Below are positions 1-8,825 of a stretch of 64,000 bases of DNA, piece by piece; within the stretch, counting starts at the first letter, position 1, and the number at the start of each line of letters is the position of its first letter. The notes beneath the pieces are model-generated. The model made no database searches. It was not told the DNA's origin and saw only the letters and a program-made list of their open reading frames with translations. The DNA is from Desulfoluna spongiiphila (lineage in GTDB: Bacteria; Desulfobacterota; Desulfobacteria; Desulfobacterales; Desulfolunaceae): positions 1 through 64,000 of the forward strand of contig NZ_FMUX01000002.1 in the NCBI RefSeq assembly GCF_900101345.1. Reading direction: 5' to 3'. A program made the position numbers and the translations under genes.

Positions 1-54
1 GGCCCTGCCGGGGGCTAAGCTTTTGAAAAGTTCAACAAACAGGTCTTAAAGAAA
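1..54. repeat. Left-arm fragment of family A palindromic element
   Basis: Begins at the window edge with GGCCCTGCCGGGGGCTAAG, followed by the imperfect palindrome around CTTTTGAAAAG and AACAAACAGGTCTTAAA. The same order opens the full copy that follows at once, so this is a tandem partial copy lying head-to-tail with it. The leftmost CCTCCGGC end is outside the window. Confidence 0.8.
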
Positions 55-223
55 CCTCCGGCGGCCCTGCCGGGGGCCAAGCTTTTGAAAAGTTTGATAA
101 ACAGGTTTTGAAAATAGATTGAGTTTAATCTGAGCCAATGGCGAATGCGATTTTCCCTGAGGAACGAAGGGGAAAGCGCATTCGCAACCTGCTTTCAAGG
201 TGGCACACCTTGCCGCCGGAGGC
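55..223. repeat. Family A palindromic element, full copy (MITE/REP-like)
   Basis: About 169 bp bounded by CCTCCGGCGG at the left and CCGCCGGAGGC at the right. Inside, in order: a palindrome around CTTTTGAAAAG, AAACAGGTTTT, a long hairpin with stem GCGAATGCG / CGCATTCGC whose inner part pairs TTTTCCCT with AGGGGAAA, then the hairpin CAAGGTG-GCA-CACCTTG. It ends 11 bp from the stop codon of the symporter gene that runs towards it, so it may act as its terminator or 3' mRNA structure. No coding capacity. Confidence 0.88.
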
Positions 224-233
224 ATCTTTTTGT

Positions 234-1667
234 TTACTTTTCCGGCAGCAGCAGGCCCAGAAGGGGCGTTGCGGCCAGGGAGCAGAGCATGCCCAGGGTG
301 CCGGCTTCCGGCGAGCTGGTGCCGGTGGCGTAGAGGCCCAGGCACAGGGCCAGGGAGACAAGGGCTGCGGCCATGGCTCCCCTGCCGTGGACGGGGGCTC
401 CTTTGACAAAGAGTCCCCAGATAAAGGGACCGAGGAAGAGGGAACCGATGGCGCCCCAGGAGATGCCGAGGATGGCCACGATGGTGGCCGGTCGCATCCA
501 GGCCAGGGCCACGGAGATCACGACAAAAAAGATACTGGCTCCGCGCATGAAGCGGGTGAGCCCTTTTTCCGTGGCATCTTTGTTGATGAATCCCTGGTAG
601 ATGTCCTTGACCAAAGAGGAACTTGAGATCAGCACCAGGGCGGCCAGGGTGCTCATGGAGGCGGAAAGGACCAGAAGGAGCATGAGGACCGACAGGGAGT
701 CGGGGATGACGTTGGCCAGCAGCTCGGGCATGAGGGCATCGAAGAGGGGTTTTCCTCCTTTAAAGGCTCCGGGTGTGTTGGCAGGGGTCAGGAAGACCCG
801 CGCCGTGGCCCCGGTGAAGTAGGCGATGCCGCCGATGAGCAGGGCAAAGAAGGTGGAGGCGACCATGCCCACCTTGATAGCCCGGTCATCCCGGATGGCG
901 TAGAACTTCTGTACGAGCTGGGGCATGCAAAAGGGAGCCGCGCTGGTGAGAAAAACCAGGCAGAAGAGGGGCCAGGCGCCCGGAGGCCCTACAGGGGCGG
1001 TGAGCCTGGGGTCGACGGCGGCAAGGGAGGCGGTGAGGTTTTCAAAGCCGCCCCCTGTCTTGACGGTGAATCCGAGGAGGGTGAGGACCCCTGCCAGCAT
1101 GATCATACCGAACAGGACGTCCAGGGAAGCCATGGCCCGGTAGCCTCCCATGCTCATGTAAAGGGCCGTGAACCCGCCCATGAGGACCAGGGCCAGGGTG
1201 TAGGGGAGCTGGAAGTTGGACTGGAACAGGTAGCTCAGCCCCATGAACACCGCCGAGGTGTAGGGAATGAAAAAGACGAAGACGGCGCAGGAGGCCAGGA
1301 GCTTGAAGGCCGGGCTTTTGTAACGGGCCTCGAAGAATTCGGGCATGGTGTGGACGCAGAGCTCTTCGGTCATGCGGCGGATGCGGCTGCCCATGAAATA
1401 CCAGACCCCTAAGACCCCCACAAAGGCGTTGCCCAGGGCGATCCAGAGACCGGAGTAGCCGAAGCCCCAGCCGATTTTTCCGGCAAAGCCGATGAAGAGC
1501 ACGGCCGAGAAGTAGGCGGTGGCATAGGTGAAGGCGCTCATCCACGGGCCGATGGCCCGTCCGCCGAGGAAAAAATCCCCGAAGGAGCTGCTTTTTTTGA
1601 GGTTGATGATGCCCACAAAGGCGATGACGGCCGCATACACGGCGATGACTGCCACTTTGAATCCCAT
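234..1667 (-). CDS. Sodium:solute symporter family (SSS) permease
   Basis: A 477-residue integral membrane protein with about 13 hydrophobic segments and the general pattern of the sodium/solute symporter (SSS/LeuT-fold) family: the N-terminal GGRAIGPWMSAFTYATAYFS region and the SASMSTLAALVLISSSSLVKDIY helix, which matches the family TM9 pattern. Substrate cannot be told. I take the ATG at 1667 because GGGAG lies 6 bases upstream; an in-frame ATG 30 bases earlier lacks a good ribosome site. Single gene on this strand, with no small partner subunit next to it. A family A element directly follows the stop codon. Family is sure, solute unknown. Confidence 0.85.
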   Translation of the reverse strand: MGFKVAVIAVYAAVIAFVGIINLKKSSSFGDFFLGGRAIGPWMSAFTYATAYFSAVLFIGFAGKIGWGFGYSGLWIALGNAFVGVLGVWYFMGSRIRRMTEELCVHTMPEFFEARYKSPAFKLLASCAVFVFFIPYTSAVFMGLSYLFQSNFQLPYTLALVLMGGFTALYMSMGGYRAMASLDVLFGMIMLAGVLTLLGFTVKTGGGFENLTASLAAVDPRLTAPVGPPGAWPLFCLVFLTSAAPFCMPQLVQKFYAIRDDRAIKVGMVASTFFALLIGGIAYFTGATARVFLTPANTPGAFKGGKPLFDALMPELLANVIPDSLSVLMLLLVLSASMSTLAALVLISSSSLVKDIYQGFINKDATEKGLTRFMRGASIFFVVISVALAWMRPATIVAILGISWGAIGSLFLGPFIWGLFVKGAPVHGRGAMAAALVSLALCLGLYATGTSSPEAGTLGMLCSLAATPLLGLLLPEK

Positions 1668-1866
1668 GTCGATCTCCCGGAGTCCCTGGTGAAACACTAA
1701 TAACGGCGTGCGAACACGCTCAATTCGGTCCGGGGATCATATAGAAGGCCGCGCCTTTTGGCAACAGAGCCTGTGGGATAAATCCTTTGGGGTACTGGTT
1801 GAAGTGGCACAACGCTTCTGCGTGGGACCCGAAGAAAAAAAGTAAATAGTCAGCCCCAAAAAGCGT

Positions 1867-2039
1867 GCCTCCGGCGGCAAGGTGTGCCACCTTGAAAGCT
1901 GGTTCCGGATGCGTTTTTCCCCTCGTTCCTCGGGGGAAATCACATCCGTCTTTGACCAAGGCTGGACAAAACCAATATTTTTTAAAACCTATTTGCTAAA
2001 CTTTTTAAGCGTTTAGCTCCCGGCAGGGCCGCCGGAGGC
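1867..2039. repeat. Family A palindromic element, full inverted copy
   Basis: Complete copy in the opposite orientation to the one at 55-223: it starts GCCTCCGGCGGCAAGGTGTG, contains the CCCTCGTTCCTCGGGG hairpin tip and the AAACTTTTTAAGCGTTTAG palindrome, and ends GGCAGGGCCGCCGGAGGC. The GGATGCG / ATCC parts of the big stem are diverged. It fills most of the gap between the symporter and proC. Confidence 0.85.
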
Positions 2040-2101
2040 ATACGCTGAATAGTTACGAAAAAAACAGAGATGATTCATTGACAGGACGTGTCAGTCCTTA
2101 G

Positions 2102-2150
2102 CCTATCACCTATCACCTATCACCTATCACCTATCACCTATCACCTATTT
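2102..2150. repeat. Heptanucleotide microsatellite (CCTATCA)n
   Basis: About 6.5 direct copies of the 7-mer CCTATCA/CACCTAT, ending in CCTATTT. The last unit contains the proC stop codon (TAG on the minus strand at 2145-2147), so the array is the immediate 3' untranslated region of proC. The related 7-mer CCCTATT forms a longer array at 58633-58715. Confidence 0.9.
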
Positions 2151-3017
2151 CCCTGCCTTCCCTATCTCCTCTTTCATCTCCCTGGATCGCCGGGCAGCAG
2201 CCAGCATCCCTTCCCGAATGCCGCCTTCCACGCCGCGGGCTTTCATCTCGTTGATGGCCGCCTCGGTGGTCCCTCCCGGAGAGGTGACCTTCCGGCGGAG
2301 GTCTTCGGGTTCATCGTCGCTTGCAAGGAGGAGTTTGGCGGCGCCGTTGATGGTGCCAAGGGCCAGCCGTTTGGCGTCCTCGCCTTCAAAGCCCATCTCC
2401 TTGGCGGTGTTGATCATGGCTTCCACCACGTAGAAGAAGTAGGCGGGCCCGGAGCCGGAGACGGCGGTGACGCCGTCCATCTGGTCTTCGGTGACGCGCA
2501 GGACGTCCCCCATGGCCGAGAGGATGGTCTCAGCCATGTCCATGTCTTCGGGGCTGGCGTGGCGGTTGCCGCAGAGCCCCGACATGCCGGCCAGGACCAG
2601 GGAGGGGGTGTTGGGCATGACGCGCAGGATGGGCAGGAGCCCGGTGCTGGCTCCGGGGATCCCGTCATAGAGGATCTCCTCATAAAAGGAGAGGGGCAGT
2701 CCTGCGGCGATGGTGATGATCTGTTTGCGTTCGGTGACCCGGGTGAGTCCCTTGTCCCGAAGCTCTTCGAGGAGGGCGCCCATGCCCTGGGGCTTCACGG
2801 CCAGAACCACGGTGGTGGCCCCGTCGAATGTCTCTGCGGCCGAGGCCGAGGTGTGGACGTTGTACTGGGTTTCAAGGTAGGTGAGTCGGTCCTGCCTGAG
2901 ATCGCAGAGGGTGAGCTGTCGGCTCTGGACGTTGCCGGAAGAGATCATGGCTCCGGCCATGGCTTCGGCCATGTTTCCTGCACCGATAAAACCGATGCGA
3001 CTATCTGATGCGCTCAT
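2145..3017 (-). CDS. proC: Pyrroline-5-carboxylate reductase
   Basis: Catalyses the last step of proline synthesis, reducing 1-pyrroline-5-carboxylate with NAD(P)H in the cytoplasm. The 290-residue length is normal. Visible signatures: Rossmann GFIGAGNMAEA at residues 9-19, VLAVKP 71-76, MPNTP 134-138, SGSGPAYFF 187-195 and SPGGTT 246-251, the family signature near the C-terminus. The ATG start is preceded by AAGGAG. It stands alone, divergent from the yggT-pilT genes; its stop codon is inside a heptamer repeat. Confidence 0.97.
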   Translation of the reverse strand: MSASDSRIGFIGAGNMAEAMAGAMISSGNVQSRQLTLCDLRQDRLTYLETQYNVHTSASAAETFDGATTVVLAVKPQGMGALLEELRDKGLTRVTERKQIITIAAGLPLSFYEEILYDGIPGASTGLLPILRVMPNTPSLVLAGMSGLCGNRHASPEDMDMAETILSAMGDVLRVTEDQMDGVTAVSGSGPAYFFYVVEAMINTAKEMGFEGEDAKRLALGTINGAAKLLLASDDEPEDLRRKVTSPGGTTEAAINEMKARGVEGGIREGMLAAARRSREMKEEIGKAGK

Positions 3018-3136
3018 GGGAACTGCTCCTTGAGAGGGTTTTCTGGGGATGAAAAGAGGGTAAAATTCCGGGAAAAAACCGGTGCTTCACGGCGTGGGAT
3101 AGGGCGGTTCAGCTTGGCGTTCTCGGACAAAATACC

Positions 3137-3166
3137 TTGACTTATCACCGGTATATAACATATTTT
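3137..3166 (+). promoter_or_regulatory. Possible sigma-70-type promoter for yggT/pilT
   Basis: TTGACT at 3137-3142 and TATTTT at 3161-3166 with an 18-bp spacer, about 85 bases before yggT and in the AT-rich part of the gap. The -10 box is weak, so this is tentative. Confidence 0.35.
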
Positions 3167-3250
3167 TATCAAGATATCTATTCACGCCGACCCCGTGTAT
3201 GGGGGTCCTCCCCAGTTTGAGGCTCTTTCGAAAGGTGCTGTCAAAAAGCT

Positions 3251-3547
3251 ATGTTTATTTTAGCCAATTTTATCAAAGCGATGGCCGTTGTCCTTGACAT
3301 GGCCCTGACCCTTTACCTGTTTATCGTGATCGCCCGCGCCATCCTGTCCTGGGTCAGTCCGGATCCTTACAACCCGATTGTTCGGTTTATCCACAACGCC
3401 ACCGAGCCGGTACTCTACAGAGTTCGCTCCAAGATTCCCTACCTGGGTGGGCTTGACCTCTCCCCCCTGGTGGTAATCGCCGCGATTTATTTCATGAGAA
3501 TTTTTGTGGTGGATTCCCTGTACCACATGGCACGAAGCATCATGTAG
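3251..3547 (+). CDS. yggT: YggT family membrane protein
   Basis: A 98-residue protein with two hydrophobic stretches (about 1-28 and 70-95) separated by a loop containing SWVSPDPYNPIVRFIHNATEP, the typical single YGGT domain. Members are inner-membrane proteins, often next to proC as here (proC is divergent, 233 bp away), and have been linked to cell division or osmotic response in other bacteria. The exact role is unknown. Ribosome site weak. Confidence 0.85.
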   Translation: MFILANFIKAMAVVLDMALTLYLFIVIARAILSWVSPDPYNPIVRFIHNATEPVLYRVRSKIPYLGGLDLSPLVVIAAIYFMRIFVVDSLYHMARSIM

Positions 3548-3659
3548 CGAATCCGGGGGCTGAGCTCCCGCCAGCCGTACAGGCCACGTATCGGCCCGCC
3601 CGTCTACAGGGTTCCCTGTCGGTATGATGCCGATTTGAAACAATCAGGAGTGACTATCC

Positions 3660-4742
3660 ATGGCAAAGATCGATGCGTTCTTCAAGCTGATGCACGACCA
3701 GGGTGCGTCCGATTTGCACCTTGCGGCCGGCCAGCCCCCGGCCCTGCGAATCAACGGCGAAATCGAGAGGGTAAAGTACAAGGTTCTGGACAACAACACC
3801 CTGAAGGGGATGATTTACGAGATCGCCCCGGAGAGCAAGATCAAGGTGTTTGAAGAGACGGGCGACGTGGATTTCGGCTATGAGATCCCGGGCCTTGCCC
3901 GCTACAGGGCCAACTTTTTTATGCAGCGAAACGGGGTCGGGGCGGTGTTCCGGGAAATTCCCAGCCAGATCATGACCGCCGAGCAGCTGGGGCTTCCCCC
4001 GGTGATCTCCCGCCTGGCCACCCTTCCCAGGGGGCTGGTGCTGGTGACCGGGCCCACGGGCAGCGGCAAGTCCACGACCCTTGCCGCCATCCTCGATGTG
4101 GCCAACCGCATGCGCCAGGACCACATCATCACCATCGAAGACCCCATCGAATTTGTCCACCAGAGCAAGGGATGCCTCATCAATCACCGTGAGGTGGGAA
4201 ACCACACCCAGAGCTTCAGCGCGGCCCTGCGGGGCGCCTTGAGGGAGGATCCGGATATCATCCTCGTGGGCGAATTGCGGGACCTTGAGACCATCAGCCT
4301 GGCCATCGAGGCGGCCTCCACCGGTCACCTGGTCCTTGCCACCCTGCACACCTCCAGCGCGCCCAAGACCGTGGACCGCCTGGTGGAGGTTTTTCCTGCC
4401 AACCAGCAGGCCCAGGTGCGCTCCACATTGTCCGACAGCATCCGGGCAGTGGTGGCCCAGACCCTGTTCAGGCGGACCGATCGCAAGGGGCGCTGCGTGG
4501 CCCTTGAGATCATGATCGCCACGCCGGCGGTGCGGAACCTGATCCGGGAGGGCAAGACCCACCAGATCCCCTCGGCCATCCAGGTGGGCCAGAAGTTCGG
4601 GATGCAGCTGCTGGATGATTCCATCATGGAGCTCTACAACAAGGGCATGATCAGCTCCGAAGAAGCCTACAGCAAGTCCTACGACAAACAGAGGTTCAGG
4701 CCGCTTCTTTCGGGAACGCCGGATGATTTTACCGACGGATAA
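3660..4742 (+). CDS. pilT: Type IV pilus retraction ATPase PilT
   Basis: Cytoplasmic hexameric ATPase that drives pilus retraction and twitching motility. 360 residues, the usual size. Walker A GPTGSGKST at 131-139, Asp box ITIEDPIEF near 157-165, Walker B DIILVGE near 199-205, then the His box HLVLATLHT. The N-terminal ASDLHL motif is typical of PilT. The ATG is preceded by CAGGAG. First of a row pilT-pilU-zinc ribbon protein-small protein spaced 4 to 30 bases apart, so probably one operon. Confidence 0.95.
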   Translation: MAKIDAFFKLMHDQGASDLHLAAGQPPALRINGEIERVKYKVLDNNTLKGMIYEIAPESKIKVFEETGDVDFGYEIPGLARYRANFFMQRNGVGAVFREIPSQIMTAEQLGLPPVISRLATLPRGLVLVTGPTGSGKSTTLAAILDVANRMRQDHIITIEDPIEFVHQSKGCLINHREVGNHTQSFSAALRGALREDPDIILVGELRDLETISLAIEAASTGHLVLATLHTSSAPKTVDRLVEVFPANQQAQVRSTLSDSIRAVVAQTLFRRTDRKGRCVALEIMIATPAVRNLIREGKTHQIPSAIQVGQKFGMQLLDDSIMELYNKGMISSEEAYSKSYDKQRFRPLLSGTPDDFTDG

Positions 4743-4771
4743 ATCGAGGCCGTCATCATAGAGGGTAGGAT

Positions 4772-5941
4772 ATGAGAAAACAGGAGATGGATTACATCCT
4801 TTCACGGATGCTCGATTCTCACAACAACGTCTCGGATCTCAACCTGACCGTGGGGCGCCCCCTGCAGGTGGAGAGTTCGGGCAAGCTGCTTAAGGTGGAT
4901 CTGGAGCCGGATATCAAGGAGCTCACCCCGTTCCAGACGGAGCAGATCGCCATGAACCTGCTGGGGCAGGATCGCCGACTGACCGAGGCCCTTATCCGTA
5001 CGGGGTCCTGCGACCTCTCCTACAGCCTGCCGGGAAAGGCCCGTTTCAGGGTCAATATTTTCTCCCAGTCGGGCAACTACTCCATTGTGCTGCGTCGCCT
5101 GGAGACCACGGTCCCTTCCATCAAGGAGCTGAACCTGCCCAAGGCATTTTACGAGGTCCCCAAGCTCTTGAACGGCATCGTCTTTGTGACGGGCGCCACC
5201 GGCACGGGCAAGACCACCTCCCTTGCCGCCGTGTTGTCTGAGATTAACGCCACGCGGCCTGTTCACGTGATTACCCTGGAAGACCCCATCGAATATCAGC
5301 ACGCCCATAAGATGGCCACCTTCAACCAGCGGGAGCTGGGAAGCGATTTTGAAAGCTTTGCAAGCGGCCTCAGGGCTGCCCTCCGCCAGGCTCCCAAGGT
5401 GGTGCTTGTGGGGGAGATGCGGGACAAAGAGACGGTGGAGATCGGCCTGCGGGCGGCGGAAACGGGGCATCTTGTGCTTACCACCCTGCACACCAACAGC
5501 GCCGGGGCCACCATCAACCGTATCCTGGGGATGTTTGAAACCGATGAGGAGAAGCAGCTGCGCCTGCGCCTTGCCGACTCGGTACGCTGGATCATCTGCC
5601 AGCGCCTTTTGCCCAAGGTGGGCGGCGGGCGGGTGGCGGCCTTTGAACTTCTGGGGACCAGCCTCAGGGTCAAGGACCTGATTCTCCACGGAGAGTCCGA
5701 CGGCAAAACCTACGATGACGTCATGGAGCAGGGCAAGCATTTCGGGATGTCCACCTTTGACAATTACATTGTCCAGCTCTACGAGCAGGGTCTTATTACC
5801 CAGGAGACCGCCATGGTCTATTCCAGCCACAAGGCGGTGGTGGGGCGGGGCATCGACTCCGTGAAGAGCGCCCGGGGTGAAAAAACCACCGACATCGACT
5901 CCCTTGAGATCGATCACGGGTACAAAGAGAAAATGAAGTGA
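4772..5941 (+). CDS. pilU: PilT/PilU-type twitching ATPase
   Basis: A second retraction-type ATPase of 389 residues, 29 bases after pilT. Walker A GATGTGKTT at 141-149, Asp box TLEDPIEYQH, Walker B VVLVGE and MRD, His box HLVLTTLHT. Length and the C-terminal extension ending in a charged tail fit PilU, which assists PilT in retraction; PilT2-type naming is also possible. Start supported by GAGGGTAGGAT just before the ATG. Confidence 0.9.
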   Translation: MRKQEMDYILSRMLDSHNNVSDLNLTVGRPLQVESSGKLLKVDLEPDIKELTPFQTEQIAMNLLGQDRRLTEALIRTGSCDLSYSLPGKARFRVNIFSQSGNYSIVLRRLETTVPSIKELNLPKAFYEVPKLLNGIVFVTGATGTGKTTSLAAVLSEINATRPVHVITLEDPIEYQHAHKMATFNQRELGSDFESFASGLRAALRQAPKVVLVGEMRDKETVEIGLRAAETGHLVLTTLHTNSAGATINRILGMFETDEEKQLRLRLADSVRWIICQRLLPKVGGGRVAAFELLGTSLRVKDLILHGESDGKTYDDVMEQGKHFGMSTFDNYIVQLYEQGLITQETAMVYSSHKAVVGRGIDSVKSARGEKTTDIDSLEIDHGYKEKMK

Positions 5942-5960
5942 GGCACTTCGGGAGGCGATC

Positions 5961-6629
5961 ATGAACATCACATGTGAAAAGTGCAGCGGTAAATTCAATT
6001 TTCCCGATGAGAAGGTCCCTGAAGACCGGACCTTGACCCTGAGCTGCCCCAAGTGTGGCAACAAGCTCTCGGTGGGGCCCCGCGGCGGGGCTCCCATCAG
6101 TACCTCCATGGGCTTTGAAGAGGACGACGAGCGAAAGCCCTCCATCCGTTTTGACGAAAAGGAGGCCGACAGCTACGATGACGATGAACGGCCCTTTGAT
6201 TTCATTGAAGAGGAGGGGCTCACCGCCATTGTGTGCGTCAAGGACGAGGCGAGGCGTGAGAAGGTGCGCATTGCCCTGGATCTTCTGGAGTACAGCGTGA
6301 CCGAGGCTTCGGACACACGGGATGCCCTGAAGAACATGCGGTATCACAGCTACGACGTGGTGGTGCTCGACGCCATGTTTGACTCCCGGAACCCGGACGT
6401 GAACGGGGTGATGATCTACCTGAACCGTCAGCCCATGGTGACCCGGCGGCACATGACGGTGTTCCTCATGTCGGATACCCACCGCACCCGTGACGAGATG
6501 GTTGGGTTCCATAAGAGCGTGAACATGGTGGTGAACAACCGGGATATCGATAAAATTGACATGATCCTGCAAAAAGGGGTGAGGGAAAACTCGCTTTATT
6601 ATCGGATCTACAACGAATTCTCAAGGTAG
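5961..6629 (+). CDS. Zinc-ribbon protein with degenerate receiver-like domain
   Basis: 222 residues. Residues 1-40 form an MJ0042-type zinc ribbon with CEKC and CPKC pairs, followed by an acidic linker and, from about residue 65, a domain with receiver-like layout (AIVCVKDEARREKV, then YDVVVLDAMFD, then MTVFLMSD). The Asp in VVLDAMF could be the phosphoacceptor position, but the acidic pair after beta-1 is not clear. The gene follows pilU by 19 bases, suggesting a role in regulating pilus retraction. Function unknown; the domain reading is by eye. Confidence 0.7.
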   Translation: MNITCEKCSGKFNFPDEKVPEDRTLTLSCPKCGNKLSVGPRGGAPISTSMGFEEDDERKPSIRFDEKEADSYDDDERPFDFIEEEGLTAIVCVKDEARREKVRIALDLLEYSVTEASDTRDALKNMRYHSYDVVVLDAMFDSRNPDVNGVMIYLNRQPMVTRRHMTVFLMSDTHRTRDEMVGFHKSVNMVVNNRDIDKIDMILQKGVRENSLYYRIYNEFSR

Positions 6630-6633
6630 GGCC

Positions 6634-6801
6634 ATGGCAACGCGTAAACCTGGAGATCCGTATACCTGCGGAGACTATCGTCAGGAGATGGTGCTTTTGG
6701 GGTTGAAAAAGCGCCTGGCCGAAGGGGGGCTTACCCCGGAGGAGAAGGCGGTCATAGAAAAAGAGATCGCAACCCTTGAAAAGGAGATGGGCATGGACTG
6801 A
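6634..6801 (+). CDS. Small conserved-type protein (55 residues)
   Basis: Reads MATRKPGDPYTCGDYRQEM and ends KEMGMD. It starts 4 bases after the stop of the zinc-ribbon gene, so it is probably translated with it. The C-terminal half (LLGLKKRLAEGGLTPEEKAV and on) is a charged helix likely to form a coiled coil. I recall similar tiny proteins in other Desulfobacterota but know no function. An intrinsic terminator follows, making this the last gene of the pilT operon. Confidence 0.7.
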   Translation: MATRKPGDPYTCGDYRQEMVLLGLKKRLAEGGLTPEEKAVIEKEIATLEKEMGMD

Positions 6802-6842
6802 TGGGGCCGTGTCTGTGGTATTTTTGCGGAGCACCGAATGGG

Positions 6843-6882
6843 CCGCCTTCCGGGAGACAGATCCCGAAAGGCGGTTTTTTTT
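6843..6882 (+). terminator. Intrinsic terminator of the pilT operon
   Basis: Stem CCGCCTTCCGGGA / TCCCGAAAGGCGG with a short loop, followed by eight T, 41 bases after the 55-residue gene. Confidence 0.9.
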
Positions 6883-6936
6883 ATGGGGAACCGAAAAGGG
6901 GCTTAGGGCACGTCCCTTAGGGTTAAAGCACAGCGG

Positions 6937-6975
6937 CAACCAGCTTTCAAGGTGGCTCACCTCGCCGCCGGAGGC
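6937..6975. repeat. Right-end fragment of family A element
   Basis: Only the right hairpin (CAAGGTG-GCT-CACCTCG) and the end CCGCCGGAGGC are present. It lies 18 bp beyond the stop of the LURP-one-like gene that converges on the pilT operon. Confidence 0.8.
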
Positions 6976-6992
6976 AAGCTTTATCCCATCCC

Positions 6993-7580
6993 TTACTCCT
7001 TGAGGACCAGGTCGATGCACATGACCGCGGCCACGATCAGTTTGCGGGAGGGGTGGCCTTCGGGAACCGAGTCCGAGATTTCAAGCATGTAGTTGTCGGC
7101 GCTGGTGAAGAGCTCTTTTCCCATGCCCGCCCATTTTTTGCTGACGTGGGCCAGCTGGTTGTCTTCGAGGAGGAAGCGGAAGTCCCAGCCGGTCCATTTT
7201 CCCTTCAGGGCACAGACGGGCTTGTCCTTGGCGTCCAGGACATTGAATGCCCCGCCGATGGAGAAAAATTTCTGTTTGAACCCGCCGATGACCTCATCGT
7301 TTTCGTCAAAGACCGTTACCTTGGACAGGAAGAAAGAGACCCCCCGGGAGACCCGGATCAGCTGATTCCCCTGGGTATCGCGAATGATGATGTTGAAAGG
7401 GGTCATGGTCTTGTACTTGGTAAAGCGGAATATCTTGGTGAACAGGCCCAGGCCCTCCTCCCTGCATTCCATCCAGGTGTCGCCGCTTTCGGGGTCGAAA
7501 ATGTCAAAATTGCTTGCCGCTTTGAACATTCCCACATGCTCTTTAACAAAAAACAGGTTGTTACTCAGTACGTCCGGCAT
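6993..7580 (-). CDS. LURP-one/phospholipid scramblase-like protein
   Basis: 195 residues. The pattern (NNLFFVKEHVGMFKAASNFDIFD, RDTQGNQLIRVSRG, VTVFDENDEVIGGFKQKF, FNVLDAKDKPVCALKGKW) fits the LURP-one-related/scramblase-like (LOR, Tubby-like) fold found in many bacteria, where its biochemical role is unclear. The ATG at 7580 is preceded by GGAAGG; the longer upstream frame lacks support. No membrane segment or signal peptide. It appears to be a single-gene unit. Confidence 0.72.
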   Translation of the reverse strand: MPDVLSNNLFFVKEHVGMFKAASNFDIFDPESGDTWMECREEGLGLFTKIFRFTKYKTMTPFNIIIRDTQGNQLIRVSRGVSFFLSKVTVFDENDEVIGGFKQKFFSIGGAFNVLDAKDKPVCALKGKWTGWDFRFLLEDNQLAHVSKKWAGMGKELFTSADNYMLEISDSVPEGHPSRKLIVAAVMCIDLVLKE

Positions 7581-7834
7581 GGTCTTTCCTTCCATTTGTG
7601 GTTTGGTGTGGTCGATTTGATTATGGGTGAGGGCAGGCGGAGAAACGATACGTCCCCCATGGCATGGTGCCACAGGGAGGCTGTCCATCCGATTATGTAT
7701 TTTTGCCCGAATCCTTAAAATGTGGTTGAAGGTGCCGCCCGGCGGGGATTCCGAATGGGCTGGCTGGGTGTGGCTGGCGGGTCGTGGCCCGGTGGTTGGG
7801 AAGGCAAGGCGGTTGCTTCGCCTTCCCTGTGTGT

Positions 7835-8602
7835 TTACAGACGCTCGCTGATGATCCGGAGGCCCTCCAGGGTGAGTTCGGGTTCCACGGACTCGATGGT
7901 TGAGGAGACGTGGCTGATGAGGGTGGCCAGGCCGCCTGTGGCGATGACCTTGGGCGTGCAGCCCAGCTCTTTTTTGATGCGTTCCACCATGCCGTCCACG
8001 AGGCCCGCGTACCCGAAAATGATACCGGATTTCATGCTTTCGGCGGTGTCCAGGCCGATGACCCGTTCGGGGGGTGAGCAGATCTCCACACGGGGCAGTT
8101 TGGAGGCGTTGGCAAAGAGGGCTTCGGAGGCGATCATCACCCCGGGAGAGATGGCTCCTCCCATGTATTCGCCCTTATGGGAGATGATATCAAAGGTCGT
8201 GGCCGTACCGAAGTCGATGGCGATGATGGCGCAGCCGTATTTTTCATAGGCGGCAATGGCATTGACGATGCGGTCGGCACCCACCTCGGCCGGGTTCCGG
8301 TAGAGCACGGGCATGAGGTCTTTGGTGGTCTCGTTGTCCACCCAGATGGGGGCGTGGCCGAGGTACTTGGTGCAAAAGGTCTGGAGGATGTCTTTCACGC
8401 GGGGAACGACACTGGAGATCACGGTTTTCCGGATGTGGTTCGGGTTGATCTCCCGCTCTTTGAACAGGCCGTTGACCAGCAGGTTGAACTCATCTTCCGT
8501 CATGTTTTTCTGGGAGCGGATCCGCCAGTCGTGGATCAGCTTTTTCCCTTCAAAGAGGCCCATCACCGTGTTGGTGTTTCCCACATCGATAACCAGTACC
8601 AT
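7835..8602 (-). CDS. coaX: Type III pantothenate kinase
   Basis: Phosphorylates pantothenate, the first step of coenzyme A synthesis. 255 residues, standard for CoaX. N-terminal phosphate-binding DVGNTN at 6-11, GADRIVNAIAA near 107 with the conserved GADR, and the IDFGTATTFD motif about residue 130, the ASKHA-fold signatures of this class. AGGAG stands just before the ATG. Last clear gene of a minus-strand series tilS, ftsH, folP, ybbR, coaX. Confidence 0.95.
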   Translation of the reverse strand: MVLVIDVGNTNTVMGLFEGKKLIHDWRIRSQKNMTEDEFNLLVNGLFKEREINPNHIRKTVISSVVPRVKDILQTFCTKYLGHAPIWVDNETTKDLMPVLYRNPAEVGADRIVNAIAAYEKYGCAIIAIDFGTATTFDIISHKGEYMGGAISPGVMIASEALFANASKLPRVEICSPPERVIGLDTAESMKSGIIFGYAGLVDGMVERIKKELGCTPKVIATGGLATLISHVSSTIESVEPELTLEGLRIISERL

Positions 8603-8825
8603 AGTCTCCTCATCTTGGCGGCCTTATGGCCTTCTGGGGCGCAAGTCACCGCTGCCGTTTTTTGCGTCGTATGGTCGGCAAAGGCGAAGGGGGCCCATCT
8701 GCTGGAATTTACAAAACCCACGCATCCTACCCCATTTGACAGGCCTCGGCAACAGTTCTGCGCTGGGGCCCGGCACAAGCCCGTCGGTGAAAGGCAACCA
8801 CCGGAGAAGCCAGGGTCGGTGGCCT

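Noticed and set aside
138..626. 162-residue plus-strand ORF
   Set aside because: It is antisense to the symporter and starts within the repeat; composition is that of a shadow frame rich in Gly, His and Asp.
1720..1959. Short ORFs on the minus strand
   Set aside because: They lie mostly inside a family A repeat and recur as similar peptides at other copies (for example SRWHTLPPEA), so they are translations of the repeat.
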